The translations under genes and the position numbers were made by a program. From CAZZBK01 sp964652155 (GTDB taxonomy: Bacteria; Planctomycetota; Planctomycetia; Pirellulales; PNKZ01), in contig CAZZBK010000066.1 of NCBI GenBank assembly GCA_964652155.1, positions 1 to 31,664 on the forward strand: a DNA stretch of 31,664 nt, written 5' to 3'. Positions 1 through 5,986 of this stretch are shown one piece after another. The notes beneath the pieces are model-generated. The model did not search any database. It was not told the DNA's origin and was given only the letters and a program-made list of their open reading frames with translations. Numbering within the stretch: position 1 is the stretch's first letter; the number at the start of each line of letters is the position of its first letter.

Positions 1-60
1 GAGGCATGGCGAAGGCGGTGAGAACGCCAAAATTCATATTGGGAATCGAGGAGCCCGACC

Positions 61-264
61 ATGGACAGAGCTGCGATGATTGACTTGGCACGTAGCGACC
101 CAGTCTATGCGGTGGCTCTTGGCGCTGTGACCCACGACCACACAGACCCGGATCGCGTGGCGATTGAGGTTGGGCGCGCCGTCGTGGCCGTCCTCTCGCT
201 GCAACGGCACGGCTGGGCGCTGGTGCGCGTCGAGACGCTGCCGAAACAGATAACCGAGGAATAG
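61..264 (+). CDS. Small hypothetical phage protein (67 aa)
   Basis: A short early-region gene of 67 residues that I do not recognise. The start is supported by GAGGAG at 48-53, seven bases before the ATG. The protein has no membrane segment or Cys motif; it is mildly acidic with a hydrophobic centre rich in Val and Ala. Its TAG stop at 262-264 runs straight into the AGGAG of the next gene, so the two are probably co-transcribed. The first 60 bases of the window hold the end of an upstream plus-strand gene in an unresolved frame: two frames stay open past position 61 and close at 77-79 and 81-83, and the third closes at 19-21. Confidence 0.65.
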   Translation: MDRAAMIDLARSDPVYAVALGAVTHDHTDPDRVAIEVGRAVVAVLSLQRHGWALVRVETLPKQITEE

Positions 265-273
265 GAGCGCATC

Positions 274-438
274 ATGGGCAGATACGAAGTGTGCGACATG
301 TCGTTATGTGGCGCAAACCCGAGATTTAGTCTGTGGGACAAAATCGAATGTTGCTACGTGCCCGGGTACTGGCCTTCGCGCGAACTAGCCGAAGCCGCAG
401 CCCGCGCAATGGCCGCCGATGACAAGACGGTTAGATGA
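274..438 (+). CDS. Small Cys-containing hypothetical protein (54 aa)
   Basis: A 54-residue reading frame with a good ribosome site (AGGAG at 263-267) and tight spacing to both neighbours. The translation begins MGRYEVCDMSLCGANPRFSL, has Cys at 7, 12, 26 and 27, and ends in an Ala-rich helix. Four cysteines in the first half could bind a metal, but no standard zinc-ribbon spacing is evident. The next gene follows after 15 bases with its own GAGGAG. Family unknown; it is called on ribosome site, packing and strand. Confidence 0.6.
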   Translation: MGRYEVCDMSLCGANPRFSLWDKIECCYVPGYWPSRELAEAAARAMAADDKTVR

Positions 439-453
439 GGAGCCGGAGCACAC

Positions 454-1089
454 ATGATCGCCGCGCTATTTGTCGAGGCTGACGGCTGCTATTTTGGACT
501 CGACGGTGTGGACCCGTGGGATGAGCAGCGGGACGCGCGGCAGTACGCCGGTCCATATCCGGTCGTTGCGCATCCGCCATGCCAGCGTTGGGGTCGCTTC
601 TGGCACGGTAGCACGCGCAAGCCGCACCAGTACCAGCTCGGCGACGACGGCGGATGCTTCGAGGCTGCATTGCGCGCTGTGCGGACGTGGGGCGGCGTGC
701 TGGAGCATCCGGCAGATAGCCACGCCTGGCGCGTCTTCAAGATTGAGCGACCGCAGCGGCATAAGGGCTGGCAGCCGGTCAGCGGCGGCGGTTGGACCTG
801 CTATGTTGAGCAAGGTAACTATGGACACATGAGTCGCAAGCCGACGTGGCTGTTCACGGACTGCATCGCTCGAGTGCAATTGCCGCAGCTGGATTGGTCC
901 AAGGGTGAGCAACGCCTGCATCCGATCGCCCTGGAGCGCTACGGCTACGCCAAGGCCCGGCGCATTGGAATGACGGCGATGGTCGGCGGCAAGGATAAGA
1001 CGAAGATTAGGAACGCCACGCCGTTGCCGTTCCGAGACGTGCTGCTCGGCATCGCGCGGCTAGTGGACGCGGAAATAGAAGCGGTTTGA
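454..1089 (+). CDS. PPC-motif phage protein, possibly related to C5-cytosine methyltransferases
   Basis: A 211-residue protein. The N-terminus (MIAALFVEADGCYFGLDGVD) leads to the motif VVAHPPCQRWGRFW at residues 37-50, followed by GGVLEHPADSHAW near 80-92 and a C-terminal TPLPFRDVLLGIAR. The Pro-Pro-Cys-Gln at 41-44 resembles motif IV of C5-cytosine DNA methyltransferases, where the Cys attacks the base. I see no clear SAM-binding motif I (FxGxG), and the protein is shorter than a usual Dcm-type enzyme. I recall similar proteins from phages of proteobacteria, usually annotated as hypothetical. A role in DNA modification is inference. GAGGAG lies 10 to 15 bases before the start, and the gene sits in the early operon with the 54-residue gene upstream. 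Confidence 0.7.
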   Translation: MIAALFVEADGCYFGLDGVDPWDEQRDARQYAGPYPVVAHPPCQRWGRFWHGSTRKPHQYQLGDDGGCFEAALRAVRTWGGVLEHPADSHAWRVFKIERPQRHKGWQPVSGGGWTCYVEQGNYGHMSRKPTWLFTDCIARVQLPQLDWSKGEQRLHPIALERYGYAKARRIGMTAMVGGKDKTKIRNATPLPFRDVLLGIARLVDAEIEAV

Positions 1090-1103
1090 ACAGGAGCGCG
1101 AGC

Positions 1104-1301
1104 ATGGCTGAGCCAATGACGGAAATTCTGTTTGACGGTGCGCGCATCGTGCTGGCTGACGCGGACGGCGACAGCGTGTGGCTGACGAGAATCGACAAGG
1201 GCGGCATCGTCGTTGAATCAGACGAACTGTATGTGGAGTTGAACGCGGAACAATCCGCGGCCTTGCGCGCGTGGGTGAGCACCGAAACTCAAACCGTTTG
1301 A
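1104..1301 (+). CDS. Small hypothetical protein (65 aa)
   Basis: I start this gene at the ATG at 1104, because AGGAGCG at 1092-1098 is well placed for it; an in-frame ATG at 1086 would overlap the preceding stop and lacks a ribosome site. The 65-residue product begins MAEPMTEILFDGARIVLADA and is acidic with alternating beta-like stretches (IVLADADGDSVWLTRI), suggesting a small beta-sheet fold. The stop (TGA 1299-1301) is followed by a 113-base gap with a promoter. Family unknown. Confidence 0.6.
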   Translation: MAEPMTEILFDGARIVLADADGDSVWLTRIDKGGIVVESDELYVELNAEQSAALRAWVSTETQTV

Positions 1302-1344
1302 TGAGGAGCGCTGCCGAATTTTCTTTACGAGATGATTTTCTATA

Positions 1345-1373
1345 TTGACATGGCGTCACGAAACGCGTATGAT
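1345..1373 (+). promoter_or_regulatory. Strong sigma70-type promoter
   Basis: TTGACA at 1345-1350 (perfect -35) is separated by exactly 17 bases from TATGAT at 1368-1373 (one mismatch to the -10 consensus). The surrounding bases are AT-rich against a GC-rich genome. Transcription would start near 1380 and read into the genes from 1415 onward. The spacer also holds a short inverted repeat, TGAC-ATGGC-GTCA (1346-1358). Confidence 0.8.
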
Positions 1374-1383
1374 AACTTTATCA
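1370..1383. promoter_or_regulatory. Palindromic operator candidate over the -10 element
   Basis: TGATAACTTTATCA is a perfect inverted repeat: six-base arms TGATAA and TTATCA around a two-base centre. It covers most of the -10 hexamer and the predicted transcription start, where a bound dimeric repressor would block RNA polymerase. The small helix-turn-helix protein encoded at 1712-1906 in the same transcript is a possible partner, but that link is inference. Confidence 0.5.
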
Positions 1384-1414
1384 GAACGCAGCACCAAGCC
1401 GAAGGGATCGCGCC

Positions 1415-1696
1415 ATGTTCAATCTCCCCCTCACCGGTACCGCCACTCGCGAGATGATGGGCGACATCGCCCACGTTGTCGACATTCTCGACCCAAAGAA
1501 CCGCAACAAGCTTCCGACGTTCGGGGAGGCCGTTCGCAAGGGCCGCAAGTTCATGGCGGGGAACAAAAGCGCCAAGCGCGTGACGTTCATCTGCTACGGA
1601 AACTGCAACGTCCCTAGCCAGTATCAGCGGATCATTCTGCTGAGTGTCGGGCCTCGCGGAGGCTTCAAGAAAGAGTGGGACTTCGGTCCCGCTTGA
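1415..1696 (+). CDS. Hypothetical basic protein (93 aa), first gene after the promoter
   Basis: A 93-residue, Lys/Arg-rich protein (for example FGEAVRKGRKFMAGNKSAKR around residues 36-55) with a Cys pair in FICYGNCN. AAGGGA about ten bases upstream serves as ribosome site. It is the first gene behind the strong promoter at 1345-1373, leaving a leader of roughly 35 bases. The positive charge would suit binding nucleic acid or an acidic host protein, but I recognise no family. Confidence 0.6.
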   Translation: MFNLPLTGTATREMMGDIAHVVDILDPKNRNKLPTFGEAVRKGRKFMAGNKSAKRVTFICYGNCNVPSQYQRIILLSVGPRGGFKKEWDFGPA

Positions 1697-1711
1697 CCGG
1701 AGGCAAGCGGG

Positions 1712-1906
1712 ATGAACCACAAGCAAGTCAAACTTGGCGAGGACAACAGAGATGCGGTGCGTGAATGGTTCACCCTGCACCTGTGCGGCACACAACGAGA
1801 GTGCGCTCAAGATTTGGGTCTCAGCGCTATGGCTGTGAACCGGCACGTAAGGGCAATTCGGTCTGAGTGGCGCAAGTCAAAGCCGAAACGCAAGAAGAAG
1901 ACATAG
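1712..1906 (+). CDS. Small helix-turn-helix DNA-binding protein (64 aa)
   Basis: Residues 27-50 (TQRECAQDLGLSAMAVNRHV and onward) fit a helix-turn-helix of the sigma-region-4/Trp-repressor type: a first helix with the conserved Ala, a turn at LGLS, and a recognition helix ending RHVRAIR. The tail is strongly basic (KSKPKRKKK), which would add non-specific DNA contact. The first 26 residues are too short for a ligand domain. It starts 15 bases after the preceding gene with GGAGG upstream. As the second gene behind a promoter that carries a palindrome, it could be a self-regulating early switch; that role is inferred. Confidence 0.65.
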   Translation: MNHKQVKLGEDNRDAVREWFTLHLCGTQRECAQDLGLSAMAVNRHVRAIRSEWRKSKPKRKKKT

Positions 1907-1918
1907 GAGCGAGAGAGC

Positions 1919-2101
1919 ATGACTGACGACTACATTGTTCGCGGAATAAAGCGAGCGGCATCGAATGCAGCTTTGGAGGCTGCCGCTCTAAAGATTGAAT
2001 CCACCCTTGTCGGCAAAAGCGAATGGTCAAGCGCAGAGGCTCTTGCGCAACACAATTTGATTCGTTTCTGTGCTGATATCGTTAGGAACGAAAAAAGGTA
2101 A
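1919..2101 (+). CDS. Small hypothetical protein (60 aa)
   Basis: A 60-residue product beginning MTDDYIVRGIKRAASNAALE, predicted mostly helical and Ala-rich in the middle. TAGGAGCGAGAGAGC precedes the ATG. No family recognised. It sits between the helix-turn-helix gene and another unknown gene with gaps of only about 11 bases, so it belongs to the same transcript. Confidence 0.55.
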   Translation: MTDDYIVRGIKRAASNAALEAAALKIESTLVGKSEWSSAEALAQHNLIRFCADIVRNEKR

Positions 2102-2112
2102 GGAGGCCGGTC

Positions 2113-2424
2113 ATGCCGCGCAGGCGTGAGACCATATTGACCGAATGGGATGCTGTGCGAGCCGGGATCGCAGCTGGTTGCACGCATAGCGGCCCGCGCG
2201 ACTGGTTCGAAGGCGTGCTTGATGAGCAGGACCACATCATCGCGGATCTCGTGCGCGAAGTGGCGCGATTGAGATACTACGAGGATGCGTTCACGAAACA
2301 GCGGAATTGGACCGACGACGCAAAGCGTGCGGCCGGCTACCACGTCAACGTCAGTTTTGACGATGTGTGGGCCGAGGCGCTGGCGGCAGTGATCGAGAAG
2401 CGCGGCGAAAAGCCAGCGAAGTAA
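2113..2424 (+). CDS. Hypothetical phage protein (103 aa)
   Basis: A soluble, charged 103-residue protein with a good ribosome site (TAAGGAGG directly after the preceding stop). Residues from about 35 to 60 (EGVLDEQDHIIADLVREVAR) look like an amphipathic, possibly coiled-coil helix. I recognise no catalytic motif or family. Its placement in the early operon is all that bears on its role. Confidence 0.6.
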   Translation: MPRRRETILTEWDAVRAGIAAGCTHSGPRDWFEGVLDEQDHIIADLVREVARLRYYEDAFTKQRNWTDDAKRAAGYHVNVSFDDVWAEALAAVIEKRGEKPAK

Positions 2425-2440
2425 GGAATGGAGCCCGAAT

Positions 2441-2995
2441 ATGCTGACCCTCGTTTGCGGTCTTGGCCGGTGCGGCACGACAATGATGATGCACATGTTG
2501 CGAGCTGGCGGCGCCCGTGTCGTCGGGGCTGCGCCGGCATTCGAGGTCGACGAAGCGGCGACGATTCCAATGGATGCCATGTGGCTTTCGTCGCTTGGCG
2601 ATGGCGCGGTCAAGGTGCTCGACCCTCACAGATCGTGGCGAGGGCAAGTGCCTGCTCGCGCGATCTGGATGGACAGAGACGATACCGAGCAGGCCAAGTC
2701 TCAAGTTAAATTCTTGCGCCTCGTTGGCGGAGTGCCGATCCCGACAAGCGCGTGGAAGGCGATGCGCTCTGGTCTGAGATCGGACCGAGAAAAATGCATG
2801 CGCTTGCTGAGACCGCTTGAGAGAAAAGTGTTTTCGTTCGAAGCCGTTCTAGCATCGCCAGCGTCCGCTGCCGCCAGCTTAGCGGAATGGTTCGATGCGT
2901 TCGACCAATCTGCGGCGGCATCTGTTGTTCGGCGCCGTTCGCCGAAATGCGAGCCATCGATGGGAGTTGAATCCAATTTGTTGGCGCTAAGCTGA
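2441..2995 (+). CDS. Sulfotransferase-like P-loop protein
   Basis: A 184-residue protein beginning MLTLVCGLGRCGTTMMMHML. Residues 6-14 match the PAPS-binding loop of bacterial sulfotransferases (G-x-x-R-S/C-G-T-T). Further on, IWMDRDDTEQAKSQ gives R79 and S87, eight residues apart, as in the 3'-phosphate-binding Arg and Ser of the family. FSFEAVLASPASAAASLAEW near 131-150 matches the usual C-terminal 'E-D-L-L-x-x-P' region. It is shorter than typical enzymes (250-300 residues), so the acceptor-binding part is reduced, and the catalytic His is uncertain (H63 is a candidate). Substrate unknown; host surface glycans are a plausible guess. It is the penultimate confident gene of the early operon. 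Confidence 0.7.
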   Translation: MLTLVCGLGRCGTTMMMHMLRAGGARVVGAAPAFEVDEAATIPMDAMWLSSLGDGAVKVLDPHRSWRGQVPARAIWMDRDDTEQAKSQVKFLRLVGGVPIPTSAWKAMRSGLRSDREKCMRLLRPLERKVFSFEAVLASPASAAASLAEWFDAFDQSAAASVVRRRSPKCEPSMGVESNLLALS

Positions 2996-3004
2996 GGGGC
3001 AACT

Positions 3005-3190
3005 ATGGATTGGGCAGACAAGTGGACGCGAGACGTGCTGAGCGACTATCGCAACGGCTCGCAGATCAACGGCGGGTGCGTCGAAATATACGCGGCGGTG
3101 TCAACTGCGCTACGTGACGCATTTGCGCAGGGGGCTGCGCGAGTGGCAAAGCCCGCGCCTCGAAAGAACGCCAAAACGCCAACAGTTTGA
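3005..3190 (+). CDS. Small hypothetical protein (61 aa)
   Basis: A 61-residue product beginning MDWADKWTRDVLSDYRNGSQ and ending in a basic, Pro/Lys-rich tail (KPAPRKNAKTPTV). Only nine bases separate it from the sulfotransferase-like gene, and TGAGGGGCAACT supplies the ribosome site. It is the last confident plus-strand gene before the convergent minus-strand block. Unknown family. Confidence 0.55.
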   Translation: MDWADKWTRDVLSDYRNGSQINGGCVEIYAAVSTALRDAFAQGAARVAKPAPRKNAKTPTV

Positions 3191-3218
3191 GACGGAGCGA
3201 CGACATTGACCCTGGGCG

Positions 3219-3365
3219 ATGAGTCCTGCGGGGAGGATGTCAGCGGAGCAGATCGATCAGGAACGCGCCCGCGGCAAAACTGGCCGCACACCACAGGCAA
3301 ACCGTAGTGACATCGACCTTGATTACCCGGGAAGGCCGAGCCATTGGCCGAACAATTTGGCCTGA
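3219..3365 (+). CDS. Possible 48-aa protein at the convergent junction
   Basis: A reading frame of 48 residues beginning MSPAGRMSAEQIDQERARGK, with a plausible hydrophilic composition. It overlaps the end of the minus-strand block head to tail and completely covers the 34-residue candidate at 3240-3344, so at most one of the two is likely to be real. The ribosome site is poor for this ATG; a TTG at 3206 in another frame has the better-placed GGAG. Listed because either reading would extend the early operon. Confidence 0.25.
   Translation: MSPAGRMSAEQIDQERARGKTGRTPQANRSDIDLDYPGRPSHWPNNLA
3240..3344 (-). CDS. Possible 34-aa membrane peptide, end of the lysis block
   Basis: The frame begins MARPSRVIKVDVTTVCLWCA and is a basic N-terminus followed by one hydrophobic stretch of about 20 residues. 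It overlaps the end of the upstream gene by 22 bases and has no ribosome site of its own, so it would rely on coupling. One-helix peptides of this size occur in phage lysis cassettes, but hydrophobic frames also arise by chance opposite hydrophilic ones, and a 48-residue frame lies antisense to it. Confidence 0.3.
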   Translation of the reverse strand: MARPSRVIKVDVTTVCLWCAASFAAGAFLIDLLR

Positions 3366-3730
3366 TCTGGACTGAGCCACCCCTTGACGGTTCCGAGCAC
3401 GAGGAGAGCAATCAATCCCGACTTCCCGAGCCAAGCGCTCCAGGATGCCATGCTCGCGATGATCTCCGCCCGATGCACGCGGCGCAATTGGTAGGTTAGA
3501 AGCGGCTCCATTTCCTCGCGTAGTTCCGCGATCGCCGCGATCAGATCGCGGGCCCGATCCTTCGACTCCCTCTCGATCCGCGTGCGGTCGTAGTGCGTGA
3601 ACTGGTTGTGCTCCTCGAGCAGGCGCACCCGAATGGCGATGTCGTTCGTCTCCCGCGGCCTGGGCGGAGGCGGCATGGCGCCAGGGTGGTTGTAGACCCC
3701 CCTCGAAATCGGGTCGATCCAATGGTGCAT
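3323..3730 (-). CDS. Small membrane protein with coiled coil and C-terminal helix
   Basis: A 135-residue protein: a Pro-rich N-terminus (GAMPPPPRPRETND), a charged helical region from about 30 to 95 (RARDLIAAIAELREEMEPLL) likely to form a coiled coil, then a hydrophobic segment near the C-terminus (SGLIALLVLGTVKGWL). This layout, soluble coil then one membrane helix, recalls holin-accessory proteins of the XhlA kind, but I see no decisive family match. It lies 28 bases after the gap-interrupted gene in the lysis cassette, which supports a role at the membrane. Confidence 0.55.
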   Translation of the reverse strand: MHHWIDPISRGVYNHPGAMPPPPRPRETNDIAIRVRLLEEHNQFTHYDRTRIERESKDRARDLIAAIAELREEMEPLLTYQLRRVHRAEIIASMASWSAWLGKSGLIALLVLGTVKGWLSPDQAKLFGQWLGLPG

Positions 3731-3758
3731 GGGGTGTCCTCGCGAGCATCGTGCCCCC

Positions 3759-4043
3759 TCAATCAGGTTGGCGGGTTGCGGGTGTCCTAGGGACGCAACG
3801 CTTTCTCACGGCAGCATTGACGGCACGAATGCCGTCGACCGTCTCGGGCGTGTCACCCGGCGCCCAAGTGAGGGTGCCGCTAGGCGGCCGGATGGCCCGC
3901 ATGATCGGGCAGAAATCGGAGCCCACGACGCGAACNNNNNNNNNNNNNNNNNNNNNNNNNNNNNNNNNNNNNNNNNNNNNNNNNNNNNNNNNNNNNNNNN
4001 NNNNNNNNNNNNNNNNNNNNNNNNNNNNNNNNNNNGCTCTCAT
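3759..4043 (-). CDS. Small conserved phage protein in the lysis cassette, interrupted by an assembly gap
   Basis: The start is visible (an ATGA overlap with the stop of the preceding gene at 4040-4043, giving Met-Arg) and so is the end, but the middle falls in the 100-N gap. The readable C-terminal part contains SDFCPIMRAIRPP and DTPETVDGIRAVNAAVRKRC. This D-F-C-x-I ... D-T-x-E-T ... N pattern is one I recall from small proteins next to phage lysis genes. With the gap taken as 100 bases the two sides are in one frame, giving about 94 residues. Because the N-terminus is missing, a signal peptide or lipobox (as in an outer spanin) cannot be judged. Confidence 0.5.
   Translation of the reverse strand: MRXXXXXXXXXXXXXXXXXXXXXXXXXXXXXXXXXXVRVVGSDFCPIMRAIRPPSGTLTWAPGDTPETVDGIRAVNAAVRKRCVPRTPATRQPD
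3936..4035. other. Assembly gap (100 N)
   Basis: Exactly 100 unknown bases, the conventional placeholder for a scaffold gap of unknown size. It lies inside a lysis-cassette gene. Confidence 0.97.
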
Positions 4044-4348
4044 GGCGCCACCGCCTTCCGGCAGTCGGCATCGATCGCACAAAGAGCGACGAGATCGGCT
4101 GGCGTTCGCTCCGCGCGGGCCGCGGCGATCGCCTCATCGACACCCGTCTTGACGGCATCGTCGATCGTGCGACCAATCTCACGGCGCTGCTCGGAGCACC
4201 GCGACACCTCCTCGTTGCGTGCGGCCCGTGTCGCCCCGGCCACGACGATCGCCTCACGCCCCAGCATGGCGAGATAGGCCACGCTTCCGGCAAGGACGGG
4301 CCCGGCGACGGCCCAGATCATGAGACCAAGCCTGATGGTGGGAAGCAT
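4040..4348 (-). CDS. Small membrane-anchored protein, possible inner-membrane spanin
   Basis: A 102-residue protein with an N-terminal membrane helix (about residues 6-30: RLGLMIWAVAGPVLAGSVAY) followed by a charged periplasmic-type helix and two Cys near the end (LCAIDADC). One N-terminal anchor plus a helical ectodomain is the layout of inner-membrane spanins (Rz). The next gene starts inside its stop codon (ATGA), as in many Rz/Rz1 pairs, but the partner's N-terminus is lost in the gap. The spanin call is inference from layout and position. Confidence 0.5.
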   Translation of the reverse strand: MLPTIRLGLMIWAVAGPVLAGSVAYLAMLGREAIVVAGATRAARNEEVSRCSEQRREIGRTIDDAVKTGVDEAIAAARAERTPADLVALCAIDADCRKAVAP

Positions 4349-4352
4349 GGAC

Positions 4353-4847
4353 TCAGCCCCACGGTGTCCAGCGAGCCCTGGCGGGGTAGCCAGCGGCCGG
4401 CTTGTTCGGCAGGGTCTTGGCTACCGGCCGCTTGACGGCGGGCGCCACGGGCGCGCTGGCGGGCGTTTTCCGCGCCTTCAGCGCGGCGATCTCCGCCTGC
4501 ATGGCCTCAACCGTGCCCGCGAGATCGGCAACCCGTGCCTCGGCCTTGGTGGCACGTGCCGTTGCAGTGGTTGCCGCAGCCGCGCTGATCTTGGCGCGAG
4601 TGTCGAGCCGTGCGACCTCGGCACGCAATGCCCGCTTGCCGGTAGCGCCCACGATATGGCCCGCCCAAAACCCGCCTAGGGACGTCAGCAGAACGGCCGC
4701 CCAGACGGCCCTGGACGAGATGAGAGCCACGAACGAGACGCGCATGTATTCGAGTGCCTTGCTGGCATACTCCCGCGCCAGCACGGCAACGGATGCCAGC
4801 ACGGATAGGGCCGCCGCAAGCGCGGCGCCGACGTCTGCCTTGTTCAT
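4353..4847 (-). CDS. Membrane protein with two helices and a coiled coil (lysis cassette)
   Basis: A 164-residue protein: a hydrophobic N-terminal segment (about 6-24), a second segment around 47-68 (AVWAAVLLTSLGGFWAGHIV), then an Ala-rich charged coil from about 75 to 125 and a Pro/Lys-rich tail. Two membrane helices with a long coil could belong to a holin or a spanin-like protein. It starts inside the stop codon of the signal-peptide gene upstream (ATGA at 4844-4847) and is followed after four bases by the spanin-like gene, so it is translationally coupled to the cassette. Confidence 0.55.
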   Translation of the reverse strand: MNKADVGAALAAALSVLASVAVLAREYASKALEYMRVSFVALISSRAVWAAVLLTSLGGFWAGHIVGATGKRALRAEVARLDTRAKISAAAATTATARATKAEARVADLAGTVEAMQAEIAALKARKTPASAPVAPAVKRPVAKTLPNKPAAGYPARARWTPWG

Positions 4848-4996
4848 TGGGTAGTTCCCCCGATGTGATAGGTTTCATGCCGAACGGTAGTCTGCCAGTG
4901 CCCCGGATCACGATCGGGGCGGAATGTGGGATCGCCGATCGCGGCGCCCCCGAAGGCGAGAGCCGAGAAGACCACGGCCAGCAGCAGGAAGGTCAT
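4844..4996 (-). CDS. Short secreted or membrane peptide (50 aa) in the lysis cassette
   Basis: A 50-residue frame beginning MTFLLLAVVFSALAFGGAAI: a hydrophobic helix or signal peptide followed by a polar tail (HWQTTVRHETYHIGG) rich in His and Thr. It overlaps the amidase gene (ATGA at 4993-4996) and the following membrane gene (ATGA at 4844-4847), so both ends are fixed by coupled start/stop pairs, which strongly supports the call. There is no lipobox Cys, so a lipoprotein outer spanin is unlikely; a small holin or antiholin is possible. Confidence 0.6.
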   Translation of the reverse strand: MTFLLLAVVFSALAFGGAAIGDPTFRPDRDPGHWQTTVRHETYHIGGTTQ

Positions 4997-5970
4997 GCGC
5001 CACCATCGGCCGGCGACGTGCCAGCCTTGACGCGTGCCAGCTCAATCCGCTTCTGAACGTGACGGGCAACGGCCATGGCGAGGATCGCAAGCGTGATCCA
5101 CACCGCGATCCGGCCCGTATTGACGTGAAGCTTCTCGCCAAGGCTGACCAAGGGCGCGATCGCGTCGTCGGCCTCGGTCTGCGTCGACTTGAGGATGTCG
5201 ACGGCGCTTCCGATCAGACTGCTGACCCACGCACCAGCGTCGAAGACCAGGTCGGCCAGCCATCCGAAGATGACGGCAAGCAGACCCTTGGATGTTGTGG
5301 ACTGCACAACCTCCTTGGCGACGCTCGGCGCGGCTGGCGCCGGCGTGGTCTCGACCGGCTGCGGCGGCAGTGCGATGGACTCCTCGGCCGGGGTCGGATC
5401 GAAGACGGCCCGGCGCACGTCATCAAGCGGGAAATGCGGCCCTACGTCGATCTTGCGCCCCGGAGAAATCTCGTAGTGCGTGACGATCTCGTTGCAGTCG
5501 GGATATTCCTCGACCACCGCACGGCAGATGGCGATCACCGCGGCGATCTGCTCCTTGGTGTAGGGCAGCCAGTAGCCCTTGCCATGAGCCGACGACGCCG
5601 ACGCGAAAATCTCGGACGGCTCGGCCACCTTGCCGAAATAGGCCTTGCCGGTGTTGTCGAGCTTGCCAGGGTTGACGATCTCGATCCCGACCGAGCACGA
5701 GTTGAGCCCAGAGACGCCCTTCCAATGCGACACGCCCGCGTGGAAGGCGCGCTTGTTCGTCGGAACCATCTGCGTGATCGTGCCGTCACGCTCGACGACG
5801 AAGTGGGCGGATGTCCCGCACTCTATCGAGGCGAACCATTCCACCGACGAGAACTGGCGCAGGCTTCCTGCCGTGTCGTGGAGGACAACCCACCGCGGCG
5901 ACATCGCTCCGCCCGACGCATGCGCCTTGACGAACCGAACGCCCCTCAGGATTCCGTTCTCGATCTGCAT
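4993..5970 (-). CDS. N-acetylmuramoyl-L-alanine amidase with C-terminal membrane segment (endolysin)
   Basis: A 325-residue peptidoglycan amidase of the Amidase_2 (AmpD/T7 lysozyme) family. Visible motifs are VVLHDTAG (H31) and THYEISPGRKIDVGPHF (H165, K173, D175), the zinc ligands and catalytic Lys expected for the AmpD type; E97 in GIEIV is also conserved. After a Pro-rich linker (202-216) comes a hydrophobic region (230-262) and a clear membrane helix at 286-304 (GRIAVWITLAILAMAVARHV). A C-terminal anchor is unusual for a soluble endolysin. I start at 5970 (MQIENGILRG): the longer frame reaches back to 6105 across the terminator and would overlap the upstream stop. Confidence 0.88.
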   Translation of the reverse strand: MQIENGILRGVRFVKAHASGGAMSPRWVVLHDTAGSLRQFSSVEWFASIECGTSAHFVVERDGTITQMVPTNKRAFHAGVSHWKGVSGLNSCSVGIEIVNPGKLDNTGKAYFGKVAEPSEIFASASSAHGKGYWLPYTKEQIAAVIAICRAVVEEYPDCNEIVTHYEISPGRKIDVGPHFPLDDVRRAVFDPTPAEESIALPPQPVETTPAPAAPSVAKEVVQSTTSKGLLAVIFGWLADLVFDAGAWVSSLIGSAVDILKSTQTEADDAIAPLVSLGEKLHVNTGRIAVWITLAILAMAVARHVQKRIELARVKAGTSPADGGA

Positions 5971-5986
5971 CGCCGCCCCCGGAAAC

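Noticed and set aside
1..60. End of a gene entering from the left edge
   Set aside because: Three frames are possible and none has recognisable sequence over so short a stretch, so no gene was called.
1301..1348. 15-codon frame (MRSAAEFSLRDDFLY) directly after the 65-aa gene
   Set aside because: Although its ATG overlaps the previous stop, the frame is tiny and runs into the -35 element of the promoter; it has no independent support.
3191..3239. Bidirectional terminator between the convergent blocks
   Set aside because: I looked for a hairpin with T or A runs and found no convincing stem.
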